Assembly (NCBI GenBank): GCA_037176905.1 | Contig: JBBBWG010008958.1 | Location: forward strand, 1 to 22,328 | Origin: Azolla pinnata | Taxonomy: Eukaryota > Streptophyta > Polypodiopsida > Salviniales > Salviniaceae | Length of the DNA: 22,328 nucleotides | Direction of reading: 5' to 3' | Part shown: piece after piece, positions 1 through 9,001 of the stretch | How positions within the stretch are numbered: position 1 is the first letter of the stretch | Layout of the letters: each line of letters starts with the position of its first letter | The notes under the pieces: generated by a model | Seen by the model: only the letters and a program-made list of their open reading frames with translations | Told to the model about the DNA's origin: nothing | Database searches by the model: none | Made by a program: the position numbers and the translations under genes

Positions 1-1
1 G

Positions 2-562
2 GTGGGGCCGGGGAGGGCGGTGGCGGTGGAGGCGCCGGCGGGCTGGAGCGGGCGCTTCTGGGCGAGGACGGGCTGCCGCTTCGGCGGGGCGGGGGCGGGG
101 GCGGCGGGCAGGTGTGAAACGGGCGACTGCGGGGGGAGGGCGCGCTGCGGGGGGCTCGGGGGGGAGCCGCCGGCGACGCTGGCCGAGTTCTCGCTGGGGC
201 CGCCGACCGACTTCTACGACGTGAGCCTGGTGGACGGGTACAACGTGAGGGTGAGGATCGAGCCGGGGCAGCGGGCGGGGGCGTGGACGCAGGAGCGCGG
301 GACGGGCAGGTGCGAACGCTGCGGGGGGCTGGCGGGGGCCCGAGACCCGGCACCGGGGGACGGGGACGGGGACGGCGACGGGGACGGCGACGGCGACGGC
401 GACGGGGACGATGAAGAAGAGGAGGTGGAGGCGCGCGAGACGGCGGCGCGCTGGTCCGCCCGCATGTCCGCCGCCGGCTTCCGCGACAAGGGCTTCAGCG
501 ACGACGTGCTCGACGACGTCCGCGCGCTGCTCAAGCGCTACAAGGAACCCGTGCCCTCGTCC

Positions 563-599
<37 letters not shown>

Positions 600-802
600 G
601 GGGCTTGGCCGCCGATCCCGCACCCGCATCTGCACCTGCTTCGACTCCCGATCGCGATCCGAGACTGTTCCTCGACGACGACGACGACAAGCAACACTCG
701 CAAGCAGCAGCACCACCACCACCACAACGCTTCCACCGCCTGACGCTCACTTGGAAAGGCGAGAGCGTGATCCACGCCTCAGCCTGGACCCCGTTCCCGT
801 GA
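2..802 (+). CDS. Thaumatin-like (PR-5) protein, 5'-partial, with atypical acidic/Ser-rich C-terminus
   Basis: The frame is open from the window edge, so the signal peptide and first part of the domain lie upstream. Residues 14-25 read [12 protein letters not shown], 37-45 GRCETGDCG, 56-63 PPATLAEF and 70-81 [12 protein letters not shown]. These are the central signature of thaumatin-like proteins, secreted beta-sandwich proteins usually linked to pathogen defence and glucan binding. E62, D73 and D78 correspond to three of the five acidic-cleft (REDDD) residues, and the arginine is in the GWSGRFW block. After GYN the family normally continues with a Cys-rich half (C...GC..DLN..CP). Here the frame instead gives a short Cys stretch (GRCERCGG, 102-109), a Gly-Asp repeat (about 119-136), an acidic run, a helix-like GC3-rich segment (about 145-181), a 14-Ser run, Ala/Pro and Asp runs, and stops at 800-802. 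At least eight expected cysteines and the fifth acidic residue are absent. It could be a truncated pseudogene, a read-through across an unspliced intron, or a real divergent protein. The thaumatin assignment is firm; intactness is doubtful. Confidence 0.65.
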
Positions 803-804
803 CG

Positions 805-872
805 GAAATACCCAGAAGAAGAAGAAGAAGAAACCAACCCACCCACCAACCAACCAACCAACCAACCTCGCG
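805..872. repeat. Short simple-sequence tracts after the thaumatin-like stop
   Basis: A (GAA)n tract (about 813-831) is followed by a CCAA/CCCA-type tract (about 834-868). They lie just downstream of the stop codon, in what would be the 3'UTR. No polyadenylation signal was identified here. Confidence 0.7.
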
Positions 873-2848
873 TATGTCTCCCGGTCGTGCCTCTCTGTCT
901 GCGCCGACCCTGTCCCCGATCGATCCGAAGCTCGACGAAAAACCTCGGGGACAACATTCTCGCTGAAAACAACACCCTGTTCTGCCGATTTACGACAGCT
1001 TATGATAGATTTTCACGAAATTTCTGAACAGACTTTTTTCAAGTCATTTTACTGTGGTTCTTTCTCTGCAACGTTCGTCCACGGAGGGTGAGTCGGGCGG
1101 GGGGGGGGGGCTTACGGACGATCGTTCCCCCTGCGCAGCTTCGAAATCCAGCTGCTGCCCAGTCTGCTTCTAGATCACTCCTCGCACTTGCTCTTCCTCT
1201 GCTCCAACATCTTAACTTGTGATTGAAAACTCGATTTCGGGTCAGAGAAATTGCGGCATATGTTTGAAGCATCCTCGGATCAAAACCCAATAGAGCCACC
1301 TATATATATATAATCCACCCAAAGTCCAGCTTAGATATGGGAGACTCTATGCATATGCATACATGTCTATGTAGGAACAACTGTGATTCGGCAATGCATC
1401 CATCCGAAACTGCCTAATTAGCCAAGAGAAACCCATCACGAGGTCATCGATCAGCTATATCATGAGTCCATAAGAGCTTAATCACTAGGTCAAATGGAAT
1501 GGTGCCAAGATCGATCGATCAACCGAGGATTGACCTTACCATCCATCGATCATTGTTATGGATCGCAAGAATATTGGCGGATCGATCAATCGACCGATGC
1601 TGATCTTACCAAGTTTCGTGCGAATTGGAGCTACTAACACGTAGAGCTTATGAGGCTTCCGTCTCGATCGAGTTTCTGTTTTTGGGTATTTTATTATGTT
1701 CAGACCGATGCTTGATCACGCCAGCAAGAATCAAACGACGATGTCGCTAATCTCATGTCCTACCAATTTGATGCTATTAATTAGCGAGATGCAATATGCG
1801 AACTATCTATCTACTACACCTTCAATCAACAGGAAATGGAATTTGAAAAGGAAATCCAATCGATTGTCCACAGTCATCAAACTTTTCTACACCGTTATAG
1901 TCGTGCAAATTTTAATCTAGACAGGTTGCTACCTCGCAAACATGGAAATGAAGCTTTTCCGAATGATATACGATGCATCCTTTTTAATGACGCGATCATG
2001 CTTTGGACTTTATGTCCGCTAAAAAACTTCGAGATAACGATCGACTCGAAAGACAAGAAGAAAATAACAAGCCAGCAAGAAACCAAAAAATTCTATTACC
2101 AAGAAGCTTCGTGTAGAAGGGCATCAAAAACTACGCTAAAAGGGTGCTGAATTGAGATGGTAAATTAATTCTGAAGGCGCCCGACTATTTATTACTAAAT
2201 CTAAGTTTGCATGCATGCTCACCACGTGGCTATCATGCATGGTTGGCACTCGGGTGGTTCTGTTTACTTGCGATGACAACAGACGTTGCGAGTCATTTTG
2301 ATAAAATACAGATTAGAGGTATTGTCTGGTATCATAATATATATTTTTTAATGACAAAAAAAGGTAACATTGATATATCAAGCCCGAAGGCAACAAGTTT
2401 AAATTCGCGCATAAGTCTGTTTGTATCGGTGGTACTCATGGTACTATACGGTTGTTGTGAATCATTGTCTATGTTGCATTCTCGGTAAAATTGGACAGAC
2501 TCGACCCATCTGTACTCTCTCTTCCTTGTTTCATCACAGACACTGCGGTTCTTGATCAGTTCGGTGCTCCGCGATCTGCCCAATCGTTGGTTTTATCGAG
2601 TAAGCCCACGCCTTCTGCGTCGAGTACGTAGTATATAACCGATGAGCACTCCACCAAGAAAGCCATGCCATAAAGTCCAGTTCCTTCATCCACAAGTTTG
2701 CAGCCATGGCCATGGCATGGAAAATCGCAGTGTCAGGGAAGTCATCCTAGATTCCAGGGGAGGGCTTTCTTCCATGGATTGGAGCAGAATGAAACGAGGG
2801 AATCTGTGAAACGAATTCGGACGCCGAATGTCGTGTAAAAAACACGCA
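873..2848. other. AT-rich intergenic region without a supported gene
   Basis: No reading frame here has a recognisable protein or coding-like composition. The longest frames (86 codons on the minus strand at 1039-1299; 104 codons on the plus strand at 1836-2150) match nothing I know. Visible sequence features are an 11-base G run near 1098-1108, a (TA)n tract near 1302-1311, and two diverged GATCGATC-rich segments near 1510-1541 and 1579-1612 that share TTACCA ends. Confidence 0.6.
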
Positions 2849-2880
2849 CCACGGGTTTGGGAACCCGTGGAGGGTATAAA
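2849..2880 (+). promoter_or_regulatory. Perfect 9-bp hairpin followed by a TATA box
   Basis: CCACGGGTT (2849-2857) and AACCCGTGG (2862-2870) form a perfect inverted repeat around a TGGG loop. Four bases later comes TATAAA (2875-2880). A TATA box here would place a start of transcription near 2905-2912. That could serve the unknown gene whose coding start is at 5000, through a long spliced leader. This is an inference from sequence only. Confidence 0.35.
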
Positions 2881-3143
2881 GGCATGCGATCGGCAGCCGC
2901 AGACATACAGGATCGACGAATACGTATTCGTGGCGCGTGTACGTACGCGGGAAAAAAAGTCCTCTTTATCTCCTCGGCAAGCGAGCAAGCAGCAGAAGCG
3001 CGAGAGAAAAAAAACAGAAGAAAGGCGGCATCGAGCCTCTGTAGGGCAGGTCTGGGAAATCTTCCGGGGGCGGGAAAATACGTATGTATGAATGTAAAAT
3101 GGTGGCACCAAAAAAATACGGCGGAGGAGCAGAAATCGTACGA

Positions 3144-3188
3144 CCCTATCTATACGTATCTGTGCCACCCCTATCTATACGTATCTGT
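3144..3188. repeat. 25-bp-spaced direct repeat in an upstream region
   Basis: The 19-20 base motif CCTATCTATACGTATCTGT occurs twice with about 25 bases between starts, separated only by a few bases. It sits among many TACG/CGTA-rich words between the TATA box at 2875 and the G-box at 3348. Confidence 0.6.
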
Positions 3189-3225
3189 ACACGAGGGCGC
3201 CCGTAGAAATGAGCAAACAAAATTG

Positions 3226-3229
3226 GAAG

Positions 3230-3259
<30 letters not shown>
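3226..3259 (+). repeat. (GAA)11 microsatellite
   Basis: Uninterrupted GAA units over 34 bases. It faces a TTC tract at 3449-3473 in the opposite sense, so the two could pair. Confidence 0.9.
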
Positions 3260-3260
<1 letters not shown>

Positions 3261-3322
3261 GTGAGGAAGCCAATCCTTTGGAGGGCATAGAAAAAATACA
3301 CAAAAAATACGGATTGGGTTTC

Positions 3323-3363
3323 CCTATACTGATACGAATTCGTATGCCACGTGTCCGTATAGG
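3323..3363. promoter_or_regulatory. G-box within nested inverted repeats
   Basis: The 14-bp perfect palindrome ATACGAATTCGTAT (3332-3345) is followed at once by GCCACGTGTC, which holds a G-box (CACGTG, 3348-3353). The whole is flanked by CCTATAC (3323-3329) and its reverse complement GTATAGG (3357-3363). G-boxes are binding sites for plant bZIP and bHLH factors. The location, roughly 75 bp before a CT-rich leader-like stretch, fits a promoter for the gene starting at 5000. That function is inferred. Confidence 0.4.
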
Positions 3364-3431
3364 AAAGTCTCCTCCCAATTTCTATTTTTATTTTCCGATT
3401 TATTTTATTTGCCCATTTATTTGCTTTCTGC

Positions 3432-3496
3432 GTCGTCCTCGACCTCGTCTTCTTCTTCTTCTTCTTCTTCTTCGTCTTCTTCTTCGTCTTCTCTGA
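3432..3496 (+). repeat. (TTC/TCG)n pyrimidine tract, leader-like
   Basis: The tract is CT-rich with a pure TTC core at 3449-3473 and TCG interruptions. Such tracts are common in plant 5' leaders. A few bases downstream, GATAAG/GTATTT (junction near 3524/3525) looks like a usable splice donor. It could join to the acceptor TGCAG at 4985-4989, just before the start codon at 5000. Confidence 0.5.
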
Positions 3497-3524
3497 AGCC
3501 TCCTCGATCATACAGAAAAAGATA

Positions 3525-4989
3525 AGGTATTTCTCTCTATCCCTCCCCCCCCTCCCACTGTTTCCTGTTTCCTTTCTTTTTCCTTTCGTTGTTCCTTTGA
3601 GTGTTTCCCCTCCCTGCACTTTCTTCTCTTAGTTACGTATCCTTTTTTTTTTTTGTTCCTTCCTCTCTTTGCTTGGATTACCATGGAAAACCGTCGCTTC
3701 TAGCAAGGTCCGACGGATTGATTTCCATGCCAGGGTTCCTTCCTCTTCACCAGGTTTTACGGCGTCAATTCTGCATGCTTAGAAGGGGACCCAAGGTCTC
3801 AAAGGGGGAAGGGGGAGGGTGATTTTTAGCTGGTTTGATGGCATCCTTCATAAGCTCGTAGAAGTTCCTACAAAGCTCAGGAGTTATTTGTGGATTCTGG
3901 AAAGGGGAAGCTCACAAGGTTTAATTAAAAGGAACTATTTCAAGCTTTAATGGAAACCGTCGGAAAACTTTAATAGAACTTTTTCTTTATTAATTTGAAG
4001 AATTATCAGTAGGGGAAATTCTTGACTAGGTTTTCAAGGCAACGATAGGCAAATTTTGAGACTCCTTAACGAAGTTCAAGGATGATGTGCTGATTTTTAT
4101 GGAAGAGTTTGCATGGTTTGAAGGGGAGTTTTTACAAGGCTCATGCCAAGTATACAAGGTCCGAAGGAGACATAGATTAGTTGCTACGGGAAATTTTAGA
4201 GCCCTCAAGGAAAACCCCGCGAAGATTTAGGAAGAACTTTATGGGGCTTTTAATGGAGAATGAACAAGGTTTGAGGGAATTCGGATAAGGTTTATGTGAG
4301 TTTGTGGGGAAATTTTTAAGGTTTGAAAGGAAATTCCAGCAATTCCTAACACATTTTTATGAGTTCCAAAGGCATGTTTTCCACAAGGTTTAAGAGAAAC
4401 TACGGGCTAAGGGTAGGTGTGAAAGGCTGAATGGCAATTTGGAGCTTATATCCTTGTGCATCCTTAACGAACGGCATGTTTTTCAAAAGGTTTAAGGAAT
4501 TGGAACTATATGTGGAAACAATCTTGTGGAAAGCTCTTTCTTTTAGGTTATGTCTAGAGTTTCAAAACTTTGGAAGTAGTATCTAGGGTGAAGAGCTCAG
4601 AACTCTGTCTTTAAGTTCCATTGTGCTTCCGTCTAATGTCCTGGGAAAGTTCCATTGTGCTTCCGTCTTTTGGGAAAGCCTTGGGGCATCTGAAATACTA
4701 AATAAGAACTCAGACATATTTCCCTTTTTCGAGTTTCAGCTTTGTGTATCGTAAGTATCAATGTCTGCTTGCTTGTCTAAAAGTGCTAAATGCTACTTCT
4801 TCTTTTTTGTTTCTGAATTACATTTTTGGGTCTCAGGTTAGTTATCTTTTGAGTAGTCCTGAGCAAGCACCTCGTAGGGTTCCTGGAACTTACTTGGCTT
4901 CGAAATTGTTTTTCGTTTTTGCAAGTTTTGCATTGGCTGATATTGTCCTAAGGCTTACTGAAATATGCCTGTTTCATTTTTTCCTGCAG
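3525..4989 (+). other. Possible 5'UTR intron of the downstream unknown gene
   Basis: There is a donor-like AAG/GTATTT at the left and a strong acceptor (pyrimidine tract then TGCAG, 4985-4989) at the right, ten bases before the ATG at 5000. The interior has no supported coding frame. It contains a poly-T run near 3642, repeated CAAGGTTT-type words between about 3917 and 4490, and a short tandem repeat at 4615-4677. The acceptor is convincing; the matching donor is a guess. Confidence 0.35.
4615..4677. repeat. 34-bp imperfect tandem duplication
   Basis: GTTCCATTGTGCTTCCGTCT begins at 4615 and again at 4649, and both copies continue to TGGGAAA with a small internal length difference. No function is evident. 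Confidence 0.8.
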
Positions 4990-4999
4990 AAAAAAAACA

Positions 5000-7483
5000 A
5001 TGGGTCCAAAAAATGAAGTGATAATACATACAAATGTTCATACAAAGGAGCTTTCATGGATTGATCGGATGTACCAGAAGCTGGAAGACATATGTGTGGA
5101 AGTTGATAAGAACCCATCGTTATTGATACAGGTAAAACCATCTTTTATGCACGAGCTTTTGCAAGATTAAAAAAGCTGATGATTTCTTCATGATGTTATG
5201 GGACCGTGTCAGGAAACTTCAAAGTATGTAGAAAACCAAATGAATGTGGTGGGAACCAATGTAAAAAAGATCTGTGCAGAGCTTATTCAAGATTTGCTCC
5301 CACCAACTGAGAAGAAGTTTGATTGCCCAATACACGGCAAGTGTGATTGCATAAGTGCTGAAAAGCCCAAGCAAAAGGCTTATTACACATCTACAAACGG
5401 TTCAGATACAGAATGGGGGGGTGAAGATATCGATGTTCAAGGTGTTTTTCCTAATGTTTTCTTTTCCAAGTACGTTTATTTATTTGTGATTGGACTGCTA
5501 CGGGCTTTTGCACACTGCCTGTCTAAAGAAAACTTTATAGATATGTGGTACTGTAATGCGCTTGTAATAGACACATGAGAATGTTAACATATTCATAAAG
5601 AAACATATATAGGTACATAGCCACATGAGAATGTTAACATATACTGCTATACACTCGTGTATACGGAGAATGCGTATAGATGCCACTAGCAGGAGAAGTA
5701 CTATGTGGTGTTAGAGATACTTATTTAAATGAGAATCCAAGAGAAATATGTTATATTTAATCCAAATAGCAGCTTCTATGAATTTGACGCCGTAAGGCTT
5801 AAGGTGGACAAGTACAACATTTTTACCGAACATAATACTGTGATTTCAAGTTCTAGCTACAAACGTACAAACTTACCAAAACATGTCAAAAAAATCTGTT
5901 TGACGAGAATACCCTGTTTTATGTTATTTTCTATCTACGCTTCCACCTTTGCTGTTAATTTACGATATATTGCACTATGTGTAGTGAAAGTTATAGGGTG
6001 TGTGTGTGTGGAGGAAGGATACAGACTTCTTTTGTGTTTAACGTTTGCATTGTTGAAGAAGTTCAAATAATTTCTTCCTGATGTTTACTTTTGAAATATT
6101 GAAGAGGGTATTCCCCTGCACGACAAGAAGGCAATAGAGGTTGAAGAAACAAAACTGAAAGGTATGGACAATACAGCGATCAATAACCTCACTAGAATGA
6201 AGGTGGAAAAACGGAGCACTGTCAATGGATGCAGCTTGATAAAGAACAAAGACACAAGTTCCATTCCAGTGATAATTGAGAACAAAGAAAAGGTCTTCAA
6301 AGGTGATGAAAAGAAGCCATATGCAGGGGGTTTGCAGGAAACCGAGAACCATTCCTTATCTGTAGATCAAGCAACCACATTCAAGGAAGTTGGGAAATCA
6401 GATGCTGGCAGAAGAATGGAGCATAATTACAGCCATAAGAGCCATCGTGGAACGTCAATCAAGAAACGTTTGGTGAAGAAGAGAATTACCACAACCAGCA
6501 AAGAACCTGAAATGAATCCCATGAACATAGAAGAAGGAATATTTCTAGAGAACATGAAGGCCATTAAAGAGGAAGAAGAAGGTGGAACTTGGCTTCAAGA
6601 TGGTAGCAAACTGCAGCAAGACGAATTCATCAGTGCAGATAATTTACAGGCCAATTCAGATACTACTTATATGGAGAGCAATCTTCATAATTCAGATGTA
6701 CACTCTCTCAGAGACAACTTCTCATCGAACCAGATGGATGGAGACCATGATGAGTCATCTATTTCTAGCAACAGCGAGCCAGCTGGGAATCAAGCAGATG
6801 ATCTCAAGGTCGCATGTGACAATTTCTCAACTGAGCTCTGTGATTCTTCGAAGGTTTGTTTCTTCCGGCATTCTATATTTAAATGTTCTCCTCTCTGCAT
6901 CTTAAGTTAAAAACAGCTCTTCACTATGCATGTGCTGTTGCATTTGGGTGAAAAAGGAATGTTCAGTTGATTGTTTTGGTTCCAAAAGTTGTGTAGCTTA
7001 ATGATGCATGTCTAGAATAAACTGCACACCCAATTGCATTGTCGCTGGGTAGAAATAAGGAACATGGACTGACAGCCAGACTTGGTATCTAGAGAGTAAA
7101 TAATATAAATGCTCAGTATGCATGCACGCAATGCATTTTCGGTGTAAAGGTAGATGACCAAACATGATCTACCATCATTACAGATGCATCAATTTTTTTC
7201 GTACTTCATCAAAAATCATCTAGGTTATTGACTTGTATGTGCTCAAGTGAGATAGAAAAGCGACATTTTCCATATGATTTTTCAGGGTCGGAATTCCATG
7301 TTGGTATCAGGATTCATTGAAGTTGACCATGGAGATGAGGAACAATCAGCACGCTGGCTAGTTAGCAAAAGCCACATAAACATATTCCAACATGATAACG
7401 CATCTCTGTACTTGTTCAATGCATCATCCTCAAAGGAAGATGACTGCACTGAAGAATTCGAGTCCGACTGGGAACTTGTATAG
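5000..7483 (+). CDS. Conserved plant protein of unknown function (four exons, 435 aa)
   Basis: Predicted exons are 5000-5131, 5213-5441, 6105-6853 and 7286-7483. All have GT-AG borders and phases that agree, giving 435 residues and a TAG stop. The start is the first ATG after the acceptor at 4989. Residues 19-75 are helical and look conserved (ELSWIDRMYQKLEDIC, KYVENQMNVVG, ELIQDLLPP). As I recall, these resemble a plant-specific family whose members carry YQKFE..C.EV, KYVENQ..TVG and QDLLPP blocks and have no assigned function. Residues 82-90 are CPIHGKCDC, a compact Cys/His cluster that might bind metal. Exon 3 is long, charged and Ser/Asn/Glu-rich, probably disordered, with a basic patch KKRLVKKR at 240-247 that could be a nuclear signal. 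The protein ends in an acidic segment and DWELV. There is no signal peptide or membrane segment. Intron 2 (5442-6104) has a weak acceptor, so an extra small exon is possible. The exon structure is well supported; the function is unknown. Confidence 0.8.
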
Positions 7484-7501
7484 TATATATATTTCTTAAG
7501 G

Positions 7502-7572
7502 CTTTCCATAGAAGCAACTCGTACAAAATAAGGAAGGAATCTATGGAACCTCTTCTATGGAAAGATTCCTTC
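7502..7572 (+). other. Two overlapping, mutually exclusive hairpins in the 3'UTR
   Basis: A perfect 13-bp inverted repeat pairs 7502-7514 (CTTTCCATAGAAG) with 7552-7564. A second, 10-bp, pairs 7533-7542 (GAAGGAATCT) with 7563-7572. Their right arms share two bases, so only one can form fully at a time. They lie 18 bases after the stop codon, so they would be in the transcript. Confidence 0.6.
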
Positions 7573-7636
7573 AAAATGTGATATATTTTCCGCCCCACCA
7601 TATGTGGCTTGGTCCAGAGAGGCTAAGGCAACAAGA

Positions 7637-7642
7637 AATAAA
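7637..7642 (+). terminator. Possible polyadenylation signal AATAAA
   Basis: The canonical AATAAA lies 154 bases after the stop of the unknown gene. A second AATAAA is at 7828-7833. Either could set the transcript end. Plant signals are loose, so this is weak evidence. Confidence 0.35.
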
Positions 7643-9001
7643 AGGACCGGGCCAAAGTCTCAAAGATATGAGTGAGTCATGTATAGGCATTCACCATTTT
7701 GAACTTCGATAAATAGCATTTAAGCACTGTAAATAACCCTATTCCAAACATACTCTTTTCGCGTAAAGCAGCACCCTTTGGCAGCTTCATAAAAGCAAGC
7801 TGCTAAATAGAGATATGTATACTCTGCAATAAAAACTCGTTGAAACTCCATGTATGATCTTGCTGATCTAGATCATGGCAGGACATGGCTTGTAAAGCTT
7901 TATGGAGCATAAGGGTTACAAGTTGAGCCACTGCTCTAAAGAATTCAACGTGGTGCAGCCTTTGTGGTACAGCCCGATATTGGAAGGAAGGATTTGGAAG
8001 AATTCAATCATGCTCAAGCAAAGGGTAAAATGGGTAAGTCAAAATTTCCCTTCATTCTTGTGTTTGATTGACCAGCTCACACTTGTAGGTAGAGCCAAAG
8101 GGAGGTATGGTATGCATGTTGAAAGAGAATCAGAAACATAGGCTGTTGAAGATCGTGATCTGTTAGTAAGTATGAGGATCCATTAACCTATATTTGCATT
8201 ACAGTAGTAGGCATGTGTTGTCTGATACTACGCTGCAACCTGTGCTGTTTCTTTCTATTTGGCTATGGGGAGTTGCAGCAACTATAGAGATAATGAACAA
8301 CCGATCGAAAGCTTGTCAAATGTATGATAATAGTAACACTAAGTAAACAGTGATGCCTGAGATTCTGGAGAACACTTTTGTGCCTACTCTTTTGGAATAT
8401 GAAGGTATCAAATAACAAGATACCTAAATCTGGTAAGAGTCTGCCCAGTTCTGTTTTGTGAGATCAAAATGTCAACTATTTGACAATATTTCAAGTTGAA
8501 AATGGCTTTTGGGAATTTGATGAGTTCAATGTGAGGAGCTGACAGCAGCGATTTCAACGATGTTTTTTGGGCTTTCCCAAAAGAACCAGAAATCGTTCAT
8601 GGAATGGGCACTTTGTCTTAGAAGCGCCAAAGCATCAACAAAAGGAGGCTTGAAACGACGAATAATTTCAGCAAAACTATAGAGTCTTCATAAAAGAGTA
8701 TGAAATTGCTGAGCTTTTGAAGAGAAGGCTTGAAACGACAAAAAAATTCAGCAAAACTACAAAGTCTTGATAAAAAAGAGTATGAAATTGCTGAGTTTTT
8801 GAAGCATTACAAATTGGGTATCGATTTGACTCACGGAGGATTCTGACAAGTAGGATTTATGAGCTCATGAAAGGGTCTAAAGAAATCCTGGCAGCACAAA
8901 CGCAGTGGGCTTGCCGTTCATCAGACGATGTATCGAAATGGTCATGGGTTTATGGTTTTTAGGGTTAGGGTTTAAGAGGAGCCTCTTCACATTGCCTTGC
9001 C
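7643..9001. other. Intergenic region without a supported gene
   Basis: Frames are short and unrecognised; the longest, 7902-8141, has 79 codons with no known motif. An 80-bp tandem duplication is listed separately. A short telomere-like run (TTTAGGGTTAGGGTTT, about 8958-8973) lies just before the 426-bp duplication. Confidence 0.6.
8646..8804. repeat. 80-bp imperfect tandem duplication
   Basis: AGGCTTGAAACGAC begins at 8646 and at 8726. Both copies continue through TTCAGCAAAACTA and GAGTATGAAATTGCTGAG to TTTTGAAG, with several substitutions and small indels. It is older than the 426-bp duplication downstream. No coding role is seen. Confidence 0.85.

Noticed and set aside
2686-3168. 160-codon minus-strand frame
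   Set aside because: No known motif, no coding-like composition, and it covers the hairpin-TATA region on the other strand.
3146-3619. 157-codon minus-strand frame with a Lys-rich and a Leu-rich run
   Set aside because: Both runs come from the TTC and GAA tracts; there is no recognisable domain.
7902-8141. 79-codon frame downstream of the unknown gene
   Set aside because: No family resemblance or support from flanking splice sites; length is within chance expectation for this AT content.
8955-8974. Telomere-like TTTAGGGTTAGGGTTT run
   Set aside because: Under three units; too short to call an interstitial telomere, although noted beside the 426-bp duplication.
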